A DNA stretch of 5,649 nt. It comes from Candidatus Magasanikbacteria bacterium RIFCSPLOWO2_02_FULL_44_11 (lineage in GTDB: Bacteria > Patescibacteriota > Patescibacteriia > Magasanikbacterales > GWA2-37-8). Of this stretch, positions 1 to 3,776 are shown in pieces. The notes under the pieces are model-generated. The model did not search any database. It had not been told where the DNA came from and saw only the letters and a program-made list of their open reading frames with translations. The stretch is taken from assembly GCA_001783035.1 (NCBI GenBank), contig MFQK01000050.1, positions 4,837-10,485 of the forward strand. Direction: 5' to 3'. How positions within the stretch are numbered: the stretch's first letter is position 1; every line of letters begins with the position of its first letter. Made by a program: the position numbers and the translations under genes.

Positions 1-13
1 GAGGGAGGCCACT

Positions 14-39
14 CAACTTTACCCAAAGTTGTTTTTTTT
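14..39 (+). terminator. Rho-independent terminator of an upstream gene
   Basis: A perfect 7-bp stem (14-20 with 25-31, arms CAACTTT and AAAGTTG) closes a 4-base loop and is followed at once by eight T (32-39). It ends a plus-strand transcript that enters from outside the window. The stem is AT-rich and short, but the uninterrupted T-run makes the call reasonable. No T-run lies on the other side, so it should not work on the minus strand. Confidence 0.7.
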
Positions 40-48
40 ATTCTTTTG

Positions 49-85
49 TTCTTTGAAAGCAACTGCTTGCTCTGCTTTCAAAGAA
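49..85. repeat. 12-bp perfect inverted repeat (hairpin)
   Basis: TTCTTTGAAAGC at 49-60 is the exact reverse complement of 74-85, with a 13-base spacer. Neither side carries a T-run, so it is not an ordinary terminator. It sits between the terminator of the upstream gene and the promoter of the CHRD gene. It could be an RNA processing or stability hairpin, or a protein-binding dyad. The function is unknown. Confidence 0.6.
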
Positions 86-137
86 TTTGAGTTGGCTCAT
101 TGAGTAAAGAATCTGCAGACAGGCCGTCTATTAGGTA

Positions 138-174
138 GATGTTTGTATAAGCTAGGAGGCTCTAGCCAAACATC
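138..174. repeat. Bulged inverted repeat abutting the CHRD promoter
   Basis: Outer arms GATGTTTG (138-145) and CAAACATC (167-174) are perfect 8-bp complements. Inner arms GCTAG (151-155) and CTAGC (162-166) add 5 bp around a 6-base loop, leaving TATAA as a bulge on the 5' side. The element ends three bases before the -10 box at 177 and covers the place where a -35 box would lie. An operator is therefore as likely as an RNA hairpin. Confidence 0.5.
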
Positions 175-176
175 GT

Positions 177-182
177 TATAAT
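177..182 (+). promoter_or_regulatory. Consensus -10 box of the CHRD gene
   Basis: TATAAT lies 14 bases before the start codon at 197, which predicts transcription starting at about 189 and a leader of only about 8 bases. No good -35 hexamer stands at the usual spacing; that region (154-159) falls inside the inverted repeat at 138-174. Activation by a bound protein is possible but only inferred. Confidence 0.5.
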
Positions 183-196
183 TAATCAATTTAACT

Positions 197-1507
197 ATGA
201 AGAAACTACTTGCTCTGACTTTGGTTCTCGTCATAGGTTCCGGTTTTATCGGAGTAGGGTATAGTGCACTCGCGCTCGATGACATAGCTCCACTGCCAAG
301 TATTACCGATCCCACCAACGCCCAACACGTCGTAAATATTAACGCGTCAGGCACAGTTCGCTTGGTAGGAAAATTAGTGGACGCTTACACCACGACCACG
401 ATGGATCAGCGCCAGTTCACTGTAACTTTATCGGGAAGTAATGAAATCCCGGCCATCACGAGTACAGCCGTCGGTGCGGCTACTTTAAGCATCAACGGAG
501 ATAATACCGCCCATCTGAAATTAGACTTCAGCGGATTAACAAGCACCGAAACCGGAGCTCACATCCACGGTCCGGCATCTACCGGTGAAAATGCGCCTGT
601 CCTTATTACTCTGCCGCTAGGCACTCTGGATAATCATCCCTTAACCTTAACTACCGAGCAACGGCAAATGCTCGAAAGCGGATTACTGTATATCAATGTA
701 CATTCCGAACAATATCCTGATGGGGAGATTCGTGGACAGCTCCAGGCCTCAACCGTGACAACACCGTTAACTCATATTGCAACTTCTACGACTGCCACTA
801 CGACGGCAGATACGGTAACCGGTACGATAGCGACTTCAACACCCTTTACTAGAAATAGTATAATTCTTGTGGTAAATGCCTGGGGTTTTAATTGGCGTGT
901 GATGATTAATAGTTCAACTTTAATAATGCGAAACGAAAGCAAAATTGTTGATCTAGAAAAGTTGGCAATGAACGATCAGTTAACCATCAGCGGTTACGTG
1001 GCGACATCAACAAGTCTGATGACCACATCTACCAATGCCGGTCCGTTAATCGTGGCGAAAAGTATTCGTGACCAATCGTGGATAAATCGAACCGTCACCG
1101 GCCAGGTAGGTGCTGTGACACTCACCGGTGTAAATACAACCACAACCGACAGCTCGGCGACGACATCATTTACAACCAGCTTTACTCTCTTGAATGAAGA
1201 CATAAGAGTTCTAGTGGATGACCGGACTGTTATCAGGCTCGGCGGACGACCGGTAAATTCGGATTCAATTAATTCGAATGGCACGGCCCGAGTTAAAGTA
1301 AAAGGTTACTTTAATCTGAATTCGCATGACCTATATGCATTAGATATAAGCATAGAAGAAAATACAACCGAAACATCCACTACTACTACCACCACTACCA
1401 CGACTACTACAACAGATACCACCACACCATCATCAAAAGCAGGTCCACTACCGGCAGAAACTGCCGATACGTCCGATCCGCCTAAACCATACGAAGGAAC
1501 AGTATAA
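197..1507 (+). CDS. Exported CHRD-domain protein with two DUF5666-like repeats and a poly-Thr tail
   Basis: 436 aa. Residues 1-26 form a signal peptide: MKK, a hydrophobic core at 4-20, and an Ala-Leu-Ala site that suggests cleavage after residue 26. Residues 72-183 match the CHRD domain (PF07452): a QFTVTLSGSNEIP-like start, the central HIHGPA motif at 122-127, and the closing block YINVHSEQYPDGEIRGQL at 165-182. CHRD was named from chordin; in bacteria it is found in extracellular proteins and its role is unsettled. Two related beta-rich repeats follow, beginning VTGTI at 207 and VTGQV at 300 and ending in LTISGY-type and VKVKGY-type strands; they resemble DUF5666. The C-terminus is Thr-rich, with twelve Thr in a row (395-406), and has no membrane anchor or sorting motif. 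The start has no Shine-Dalgarno sequence, but the signal peptide begins exactly there. The gene is monocistronic, with a terminator right behind it. CHRD and export are secure; the DUF5666 link is a pattern judgement. Confidence 0.93.
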   Translation: MKKLLALTLVLVIGSGFIGVGYSALALDDIAPLPSITDPTNAQHVVNINASGTVRLVGKLVDAYTTTTMDQRQFTVTLSGSNEIPAITSTAVGAATLSINGDNTAHLKLDFSGLTSTETGAHIHGPASTGENAPVLITLPLGTLDNHPLTLTTEQRQMLESGLLYINVHSEQYPDGEIRGQLQASTVTTPLTHIATSTTATTTADTVTGTIATSTPFTRNSIILVVNAWGFNWRVMINSSTLIMRNESKIVDLEKLAMNDQLTISGYVATSTSLMTTSTNAGPLIVAKSIRDQSWINRTVTGQVGAVTLTGVNTTTTDSSATTSFTTSFTLLNEDIRVLVDDRTVIRLGGRPVNSDSINSNGTARVKVKGYFNLNSHDLYALDISIEENTTETSTTTTTTTTTTTTDTTTPSSKAGPLPAETADTSDPPKPYEGTV

Positions 1508-1521
1508 GCAATTACCAATTC

Positions 1522-1553
1522 AAAAAGCAACCCTTTATTATGGGTTGTTTTTT
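1522..1553 (+). terminator. Rho-independent terminator of the CHRD gene
   Basis: Stem CAACCC (1528-1533) pairs with GGGTTG (1542-1547) around an 8-base AT-rich loop. Six T follow (1548-1553), and an A-tract at 1522-1526 can extend the pairing. It begins 15 bases after the TAA stop. The A-tract also gives the minus strand a T-run, so it may act in both directions. Confidence 0.9.
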
Positions 1554-1604
1554 GCTAATCTAAGCCACGCTTAATACTTATCCCTAGTTTGTCCACATTT
1601 AAGC

Positions 1605-1633
1605 TTGCTTAGGTTGTCTAAGGACGCTACAGT
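1605..1633 (+). promoter_or_regulatory. Candidate promoter of the structured RNA
   Basis: TTGCTT (1605-1610), a 17-base spacer, then TACAGT (1628-1633) would start transcription near 1640, just before the stem that closes the candidate RNA. An overlapping alternative is TTGTCT (1614-1619), 17 bases, TATACA (1637-1642). Each hexamer is imperfect. TTGCTT at 17-base spacing also precedes the minus-strand gene at 2912-3037, and TACAGT recurs at 3737-3742. Confidence 0.35.
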
Positions 1634-1639
1634 ACCTAT

Positions 1640-1796
1640 ACAACAAGTCGAGGCCAGTAATAAGTGTATAGCATAGGAGAAAACGTTCGCTGTTCCGGGC
1701 TCATTTCCGAGGGTGGCGTACTGTAGGTGCTCGGTGTGCTCTGACTCCCGAACCGATTATCCTGGTTATGCATTGATTATATGCCTCGATTTTTTT
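1640..1796 (+). ncRNA. Candidate structured small RNA, family not recognised
   Basis: No convincing protein is encoded here, yet complementary segments are dense. TCGAGGC (1648-1654) pairs perfectly with GCCTCGA (1783-1789), followed by seven T (1790-1796), so one long-range stem could both close the RNA and end transcription. Inside, GCATA (1671-1675) pairs with TATGC (1767-1771). GTTC-GGG (1692-1699, one bulged C) pairs with CCCGAAC (1747-1753), TCA (1701-1703) with TGA (1742-1744), and CCGAG (1707-1711) with CTCGG (1730-1734). The result is a rod of roughly 150 nt with internal bubbles, the general shape of 6S RNA. Competing pairings exist: CTACAGTAC (1627-1635) with 1718-1726, and CTATACA (1636-1642) with 1665-1671. 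I do not see the conserved motifs of RNase P, tmRNA or SRP RNA. The 6S idea rests on shape alone. A 45-codon antisense ORF (1773 down to 1636) is the main rival reading. Confidence 0.38.
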
Positions 1797-1862
1797 ATCT
1801 TGGCTGAGTTTTGGTAAGAGCAATGGCAATCATGCGTCACATAAATTATCTAATAATTTTTT

Positions 1863-1973
1863 ATGGCCAAGCGCAGACCCAAACAAAACTTCATCTTCAT
1901 CAGTTTCGATAACCTTATCCATTGGGATGAAATTAATCGGCTAAATCGAAAAAGGGAATTACCAAAAGCATAA
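1863..1973 (+). CDS. Possible 36-aa basic protein
   Basis: The reading frame runs from ATG to TAA and starts with the basic block MAKRRPK; an aromatic/Ile-rich stretch (NFIFISF) and a second basic segment (NRLNRKRE) follow. No family is recognised and no membrane helix is likely. The start directly follows a T-stretch, like other starts in this window that lack a Shine-Dalgarno sequence, and TAATAA at 1851-1856 could be a -10 box six bases upstream. The stop lies 14 bases before the next start at 1988, but a consensus TATAAT between them suggests separate transcription. At this length chance is a real alternative. The basic N-terminus and tight fit between neighbours favour it slightly. Confidence 0.33.
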   Translation: MAKRRPKQNFIFISFDNLIHWDEINRLNRKRELPKA

Positions 1974-1975
1974 TT

Positions 1976-1981
1976 TATAAT
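1976..1981 (+). promoter_or_regulatory. -10 box implying a leaderless mRNA
   Basis: TATAAT lies only six bases before the ATG at 1988. With the normal 6-7 base distance from -10 box to start point, transcription would begin at or next to the A of the start codon. There is no recognisable -35 hexamer at 17 bases. The exact consensus and its position, right before a confidently identified gene, support the call. Confidence 0.5.
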
Positions 1982-1987
1982 CCAAAT

Positions 1988-2137
1988 ATGTTATTAACTA
2001 TCGCCGTCGCTCTTTTTATTCTTTGGCTTGTCGGCATGATCAGCGCGACTACATTGGGCGGTTTTATCCATTTACTTTTAGTTCTCGCTGTAATTGTCGT
2101 CCTTATCCGAATCATCCAAGGTCGCCAGCCGATATAA
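1988..2137 (+). CDS. lmo0937/DUF5670-family small membrane protein
   Basis: 49 aa, about the full length of this family. It begins MLLTIAVALFILWLVG and continues through a TTLGGFIHLLLVLA motif to a short cationic tail RIIQGRQPI, which is the pattern of the lmo0937 family (DUF5670). Two hydrophobic helices are visible, at about 2-19 and 26-43, joined by a Ser/Thr/Gly turn, and the Arg-rich end should lie in the cytoplasm. Members occur widely in bacteria as tiny inner-membrane proteins; no biochemical role is established, though they often appear near stress genes. A GlsB/YeaQ-type protein, another small stress-linked membrane protein, lies about 1 kb downstream. No Shine-Dalgarno sequence precedes the start, and the message is probably leaderless. 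The family call is firm. Confidence 0.88.
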   Translation: MLLTIAVALFILWLVGMISATTLGGFIHLLLVLAVIVVLIRIIQGRQPI

Positions 2138-2184
2138 ACTTTGGAATACATATTTGAACTATATCACATGAATTACATCACATC

Positions 2185-2213
2185 TATACATCCGGTAGCC
2201 ATCATGCTATACT
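2185..2213 (+). promoter_or_regulatory. Extended -10 promoter of the coiled-coil gene
   Basis: TGCTATACT (2205-2213) is an extended -10 element. TATACA (2185-2190) is a 4-of-6 match to the -35 consensus at a 17-base spacing. Transcription would begin near 2220, leaving a leader of about 20 bases with no Shine-Dalgarno sequence before the ATG at 2239. Confidence 0.5.
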
Positions 2214-2238
2214 TACGATCACTTAATTATTTTATTGT

Positions 2239-2589
2239 ATGGCTACCATCCAGGAAATTTTTATTCGCATCGGCGAAACCAAGAAAAAACAAAAAGACAT
2301 CCGCGCAGCTTACAAGGACGCGCTCGCCACATCGCTCGAATACCAAGAATTGACTGACAAATTAAAAACGCTTCGCGAAAAAAAGAAGCAAATAGAAGGT
2401 TCTGTTAAACAGCAATTCTCTTCCGAATTAACCAAGCTTGATGATTTTGCAATTGACTTGGCGAGCGATCAAGAGCTTCTCAACGATGCCGCCTTAACGA
2501 CACTAATGAAAGGTGAAACCGTCGAAGTAATGGATGAATATGAAAATAAATATGAACCGGTCTTCTCTGTTAAATTTAAAAAGAGTTAG
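2239..2589 (+). CDS. Small Lys-rich coiled-coil protein of unknown function
   Basis: 116 aa, soluble, with no signal peptide or membrane segment. Residues 3-60 form a long charged amphipathic helix with heptad-like spacing (KKKQKDIRAAY, YQELTDKLKTLREKKKQIE), so a coiled coil or helical hairpin is likely. Residues 61-88 are acidic and probably helical. Residues 92-115 (GETVEVMDEYENKYEPVFSVKFKK) look like two beta strands. I know no named family for it; small proteins with this build are common in Patescibacteria genomes. The ATG is chosen because an extended -10 promoter stands 25 bases upstream and the coiled-coil pattern starts at once. A competing frame from 2141 that overlaps the gene has no protein-like character. 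The gene is monocistronic; no terminator is evident behind it. The coding call is strong and the function is open. Confidence 0.85.
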   Translation: MATIQEIFIRIGETKKKQKDIRAAYKDALATSLEYQELTDKLKTLREKKKQIEGSVKQQFSSELTKLDDFAIDLASDQELLNDAALTTLMKGETVEVMDEYENKYEPVFSVKFKKS

Positions 2590-2773
2590 AATTTCGTAAG
2601 AAACGCCTGTTAGTTATATTTTCTCGCTTGATATTTTAGTAGAGGTGAAAGAAAATGCACCGTCTACCGTCTATTACCTTAACGGCTTAGCTAAGCTGTT
2701 CTATGGCTCGGGTTACCAGCCTCGGTAACATGCGACAGCCGTAGCGCCAAGTTAATATAAGCTAATACACACT
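2590..2773 (+). other. Hairpin-rich intergenic region
   Basis: Only very short reading frames occur here. There is a tandem ACCGTCT pair (2659-2672), a perfect 12-bp palindrome GCTTAGCTAAGC (2685-2696), and a hairpin GTTACC (2712-2717) with GGTAAC (2724-2729). Two mutually exclusive closing stems are possible: 2682-2687 with 2737-2742 (6 bp), or 2695-2699 with 2735-2739 (5 bp). TATATT at 2615-2620 could start a transcript. With no T-run at the 3' end, a structured leader of the 35-aa ORF is more likely than a free small RNA. The purpose is unknown. Confidence 0.35.
2756..2761 (+). promoter_or_regulatory. -10-like box before the 35-aa ORF
   Basis: TATAAG lies 12 bases before the ATG at 2774, a distance close to that of the CHRD gene. 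No clear -35 hexamer accompanies it. If used, the leader would be about 6 bases long, bypassing the structured region upstream. Confidence 0.35.
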
Positions 2774-2881
2774 ATGGAAGACAAAAACAAACAGCAACAT
2801 CAACAGCCCGGTCAGCCAGGTCAAGAAAATCCGCCGGCCGGATCGCGTGAAAACCATTCCGAGACTGTTGAGCGGGAATAA
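2774..2881 (+). CDS. Small Gln/Pro-rich hydrophilic peptide (35 aa)
   Basis: The reading frame encodes a very polar, presumably disordered peptide that starts MEDKNKQQHQQPGQPGQ and ends in the acidic stretch SETVERE. It has no hydrophobic segment and no cysteine. Composition is unlike random translation: seven Gln and five Pro in 35 residues, and almost no aliphatic residues. It has a -10-like box upstream and a strong hairpin whose A-tract overlaps its TAA stop. It reminds me of short hydrophilic stress peptides, but no family can be named. No Shine-Dalgarno sequence is present. It converges with the minus-strand gene at 2912-3037. Coding is likely on composition and context. Confidence 0.55.
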   Translation: MEDKNKQQHQQPGQPGQENPPAGSRENHSETVERE

Positions 2882-2907
2882 AAAAGGTGATCATTCTGAT
2901 CACCTTT
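2880..2907 (-). terminator. Shared convergent terminator
   Basis: An 11-bp perfect stem (2883-2893 with 2897-2907, core GGTGATCA and TGATCACC) has a 3-base loop. On the minus strand it is followed by six T (complement of the A-run 2880-2885), and it begins five bases past the stop of the minus-strand gene, so it is a strong terminator for that gene. On the plus strand the tail is only TTT, which gives weaker termination for the 35-aa ORF. Confidence 0.85.
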
Positions 2908-2911
2908 CGCG

Positions 2912-3037
2912 TCACAAAGCTTTCGGCTTGGTCCAATAGTTATTTTTGCGGTACTTTTTAGTACGCTTAGCCAAAGATCTTCCTTTTGTAGTGTTTTTCT
3001 TGGAATGCTTTAGGCGCGCTCGCAGGGCGGTATTCAT
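2912..3037 (-). CDS. 41-aa hyperbasic protein, possibly RNA- or ribosome-binding
   Basis: On the minus strand, ATG at 3037 to TGA at 2912. The product has 10 Lys, 5 Arg and 1 His in 41 residues and no acidic residue: MNTALRARLKHSKKNT, then KGRSLAKRTKKYRKNNYW, then TKPKAL. This composition is typical of small ribosomal proteins and other rRNA-binding peptides, but I do not recognise it as L34, L36, S21 or another known family, so RNA binding is inferred. The gene is supported from both ends: a TTGCTT-17-TATATT promoter lies 26 bases upstream of the start and a textbook terminator follows the stop by five bases. No Shine-Dalgarno sequence is present. It is the only minus-strand gene I accept in the window. 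If real, its TGA stop argues against codes that reassign TGA. Confidence 0.75.
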   Translation of the reverse strand: MNTALRARLKHSKKNTTKGRSLAKRTKKYRKNNYWTKPKAL

Positions 3038-3063
3038 AAAGGATAGGTTAAATTAGTGGATTC

Positions 3064-3092
3064 AATATACCTTCTTTTAAAGAAAAAAGCAA
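3064..3092 (-). promoter_or_regulatory. Promoter of the 41-aa basic protein gene
   Basis: Read on the minus strand: TTGCTT (3092-3087), a 17-base spacer, then TATATT (3069-3064), giving a start near 3057 and a leader of about 20 bases. The spacer contains the dyad TTCTTT-A-AAAGAA, a possible protein-binding site. The -35 box touches the first copy of the 15-bp tandem repeat. Confidence 0.55.
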
Positions 3093-3121
3093 GCCGGTAA
3101 GATTACAGCCGGTAAGATTAC
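3092..3121. repeat. Exact 15-bp tandem duplication
   Basis: AGCCGGTAAGATTAC occurs twice in direct, gapless succession (3092-3106 and 3107-3121). It lies between the minus-strand promoter and the plus-strand gene at 3172, that is, in a divergent regulatory region. It may be a slippage duplication or a doubled binding site. Confidence 0.95.
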
Positions 3122-3171
3122 GAGTAAACCAAGCGTCGAATACCTTTGAATATTTAGTTATTTTTAACTAT

Positions 3172-3438
3172 ATGAATGTGTTGTTGTGGATAGTTCTAGG
3201 CGCCCTGGCCGGTTGGATTGCCTCGGTGATAATGGGTACCAGTGAAAAGCAGAGTATCTTTACAGATATTCTACTTGGTGTCCTGGGGGCTTTCATCGGC
3301 GGTTTCATCATGAATCTGTTCCAGCAGCCCGGCGTCACCGGGTTAAATATCTATAGTCTTATCGTGGCGGTCATTGGTGCCGTCCTCCTGGTGGCGATCA
3401 GGCGGGCGTTTCAACAGCGTGGCCGAGGCGCTTACTAA
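3172..3438 (+). CDS. GlsB/YeaQ/YmgE-family stress-response membrane protein
   Basis: 88 aa, the usual size for the transglycosylase-associated protein family (PF04226), which includes E. coli YeaQ and YmgE and enterococcal GlsB. Three membrane helices are visible at about 3-22, 31-50 and 58-76. Diagnostic features are the Gly-rich first helix (LGALAGWIASVIMG), the DILLGVLGAFIGGFIMNLF motif at 32-50, and a cationic tail RRAFQQRGRG. Members are inner-membrane proteins linked to envelope or general stress; the 'transglycosylase-associated' name is historical and no enzyme activity is known. The start has no Shine-Dalgarno sequence and no clear promoter stands upstream. A 39-aa gene follows after 10 bases and is probably cotranscribed. 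The family assignment is firm. Confidence 0.94.
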   Translation: MNVLLWIVLGALAGWIASVIMGTSEKQSIFTDILLGVLGAFIGGFIMNLFQQPGVTGLNIYSLIVAVIGAVLLVAIRRAFQQRGRGAY

Positions 3439-3448
3439 CCTAATTTTT

Positions 3449-3568
3449 ATGTCAAAAAGATTTGACCAAAAACCGCGTCGATCTGACGATACTTTGAGAC
3501 CTTATTCCAATTACGAGGGGTTGCGACATGCGTTACATAAGGTATCGATCGAAAAAAGGCAACGTTAA
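3449..3568 (+). CDS. 39-aa hydrophilic protein downstream of the GlsB-like gene
   Basis: The ATG at 3449 starts a 39-aa basic, soluble peptide (MSKRFDQKPRRSDD at the N-terminus, KVSIEKRQR at the end) with a Tyr-containing middle section. The same frame stays open upstream inside the previous gene (to an ATG at 3374), but that extension is an out-of-frame shadow of GlsB, so the ATG just past the GlsB stop is preferred. The gap of 10 bases suggests cotranscription and perhaps translational coupling, since no Shine-Dalgarno sequence is present. No family is recognised. It is probably a real gene given its position and charged, non-repetitive sequence. Confidence 0.55.
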   Translation: MSKRFDQKPRRSDDTLRPYSNYEGLRHALHKVSIEKRQR

Positions 3569-3589
3569 TAACGATCAAAGCCGAATGAT

Positions 3590-3721
3590 ATGCTGGATAG
3601 GGTCGCAGTCCCTCGTGAGCTGAATAACTTGGCAGCCAAAATACTCACCGCGGCAACTCCGAATAGGCCAGCTCTTTACAAGCTGGTTTATTCGTTCCGC
3701 AATCTGTCATCCTTGACATAA
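3590..3721 (+). CDS. Possible 43-aa protein
   Basis: The ATG at 3590 opens a frame of 43 codons ending in TAA at 3719-3721, starting 21 bases after the stop of the 39-aa gene. The predicted product has protein-like composition: a mixed charged start (MLDRVAVPRELNN), an amphipathic middle (LAAKILTAATP) and a basic C-terminus (LYKLVYSFRNLSS). Its 3' half overlaps a long hairpin (3650-3700), and its stop overlaps the promoter of the next gene. The segment may therefore be structured untranslated RNA that is open by chance. No family is recognised. Confidence 0.3.
   Translation: MLDRVAVPRELNNLAAKILTAATPNRPALYKLVYSFRNLSSLT
3650..3700. repeat. Long imperfect hairpin
   Basis: CGAATAGGCCAGCT (3660-3673) pairs with 3681-3694 over 14 positions, including two G-T pairs, around a 7-base loop. 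Below an internal loop, GCGG (3650-3653) pairs with CCGC (3697-3700). Nearby are GTGAG (3615-3619) with CTCAC (3644-3648) and TTGG (3629-3632) with CCAA (3636-3639). No T-run follows, so it is not a classic terminator; it may protect the 3' end of the GlsB transcript or be part of a structured RNA. Confidence 0.5.
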
Positions 3722-3742
3722 GAAAGATGACATAGTTACAGT
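3705..3742 (+). promoter_or_regulatory. Promoter with an operator-like inverted repeat
   Basis: A consensus -35 TTGACA (3713-3718), an 18-base spacer and TACAGT (3737-3742) predict a start near 3749 and a leader of about 28 bases for the gene at 3777. TACAAT at 3742-3747 is a better hexamer but would need a 23-base spacer. TGTCATC (3705-3711) and GATGACA (3726-3732) are perfect inverted repeats flanking the -35 box, as in a repressor operator. Confidence 0.5.
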
Positions 3743-3776
3743 ACAATAAGCCTTAAGCCTATATATCTTTGCGTAT

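Noticed and set aside
97..354. Minus-strand ORF of 85 codons
   Set aside because: It overlaps the promoter and signal-peptide region of the CHRD gene and has no recognisable features; it is a shadow frame.
1379..1414. Possible trinucleotide microsatellite in the Thr tract
   Set aside because: The twelve Thr codons are a mixture of ACT, ACC, ACG and ACA, so it is not a uniform simple repeat prone to slippage.
994..1530. Two minus-strand ORFs (994-1284 and 1306-1530) opposite the CHRD gene
   Set aside because: The Val-rich run in one is the mirror of the poly-Thr codons on the plus strand. Both are shadows of a strongly supported gene, and one also crosses its terminator.
1692..1702. The sequence CCGGGCTC, as found in the conserved 5' part of RNase P RNA
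   Set aside because: The surrounding conserved bases (the GAGGAAAGT block and the 3' ACAGAA block) are missing, and the region is too short for RNase P RNA.
1636..1773. Minus-strand ORF of 45 codons antisense to the candidate RNA, rich in Ser, Thr and Pro, with TATAAT just before its ATG
   Set aside because: The -10 box is only two bases from the ATG, so a transcript from it would start downstream of the start codon. No terminator or family match supports it, and the self-complementary structure of the segment explains it better. It remains the main rival to the RNA call.
2141..2353. Plus-strand 70-codon ORF overlapping the coiled-coil gene
   Set aside because: It runs across that gene's promoter and ends inside its coding region in another frame; the 116-aa frame has clear coiled-coil character.
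3599..3613. AGGG-loop-CCCT hairpin resembling a tRNA T-arm
   Set aside because: The loop lacks the TTC-purine-A pattern, and no acceptor, D or anticodon arm can be placed around it.
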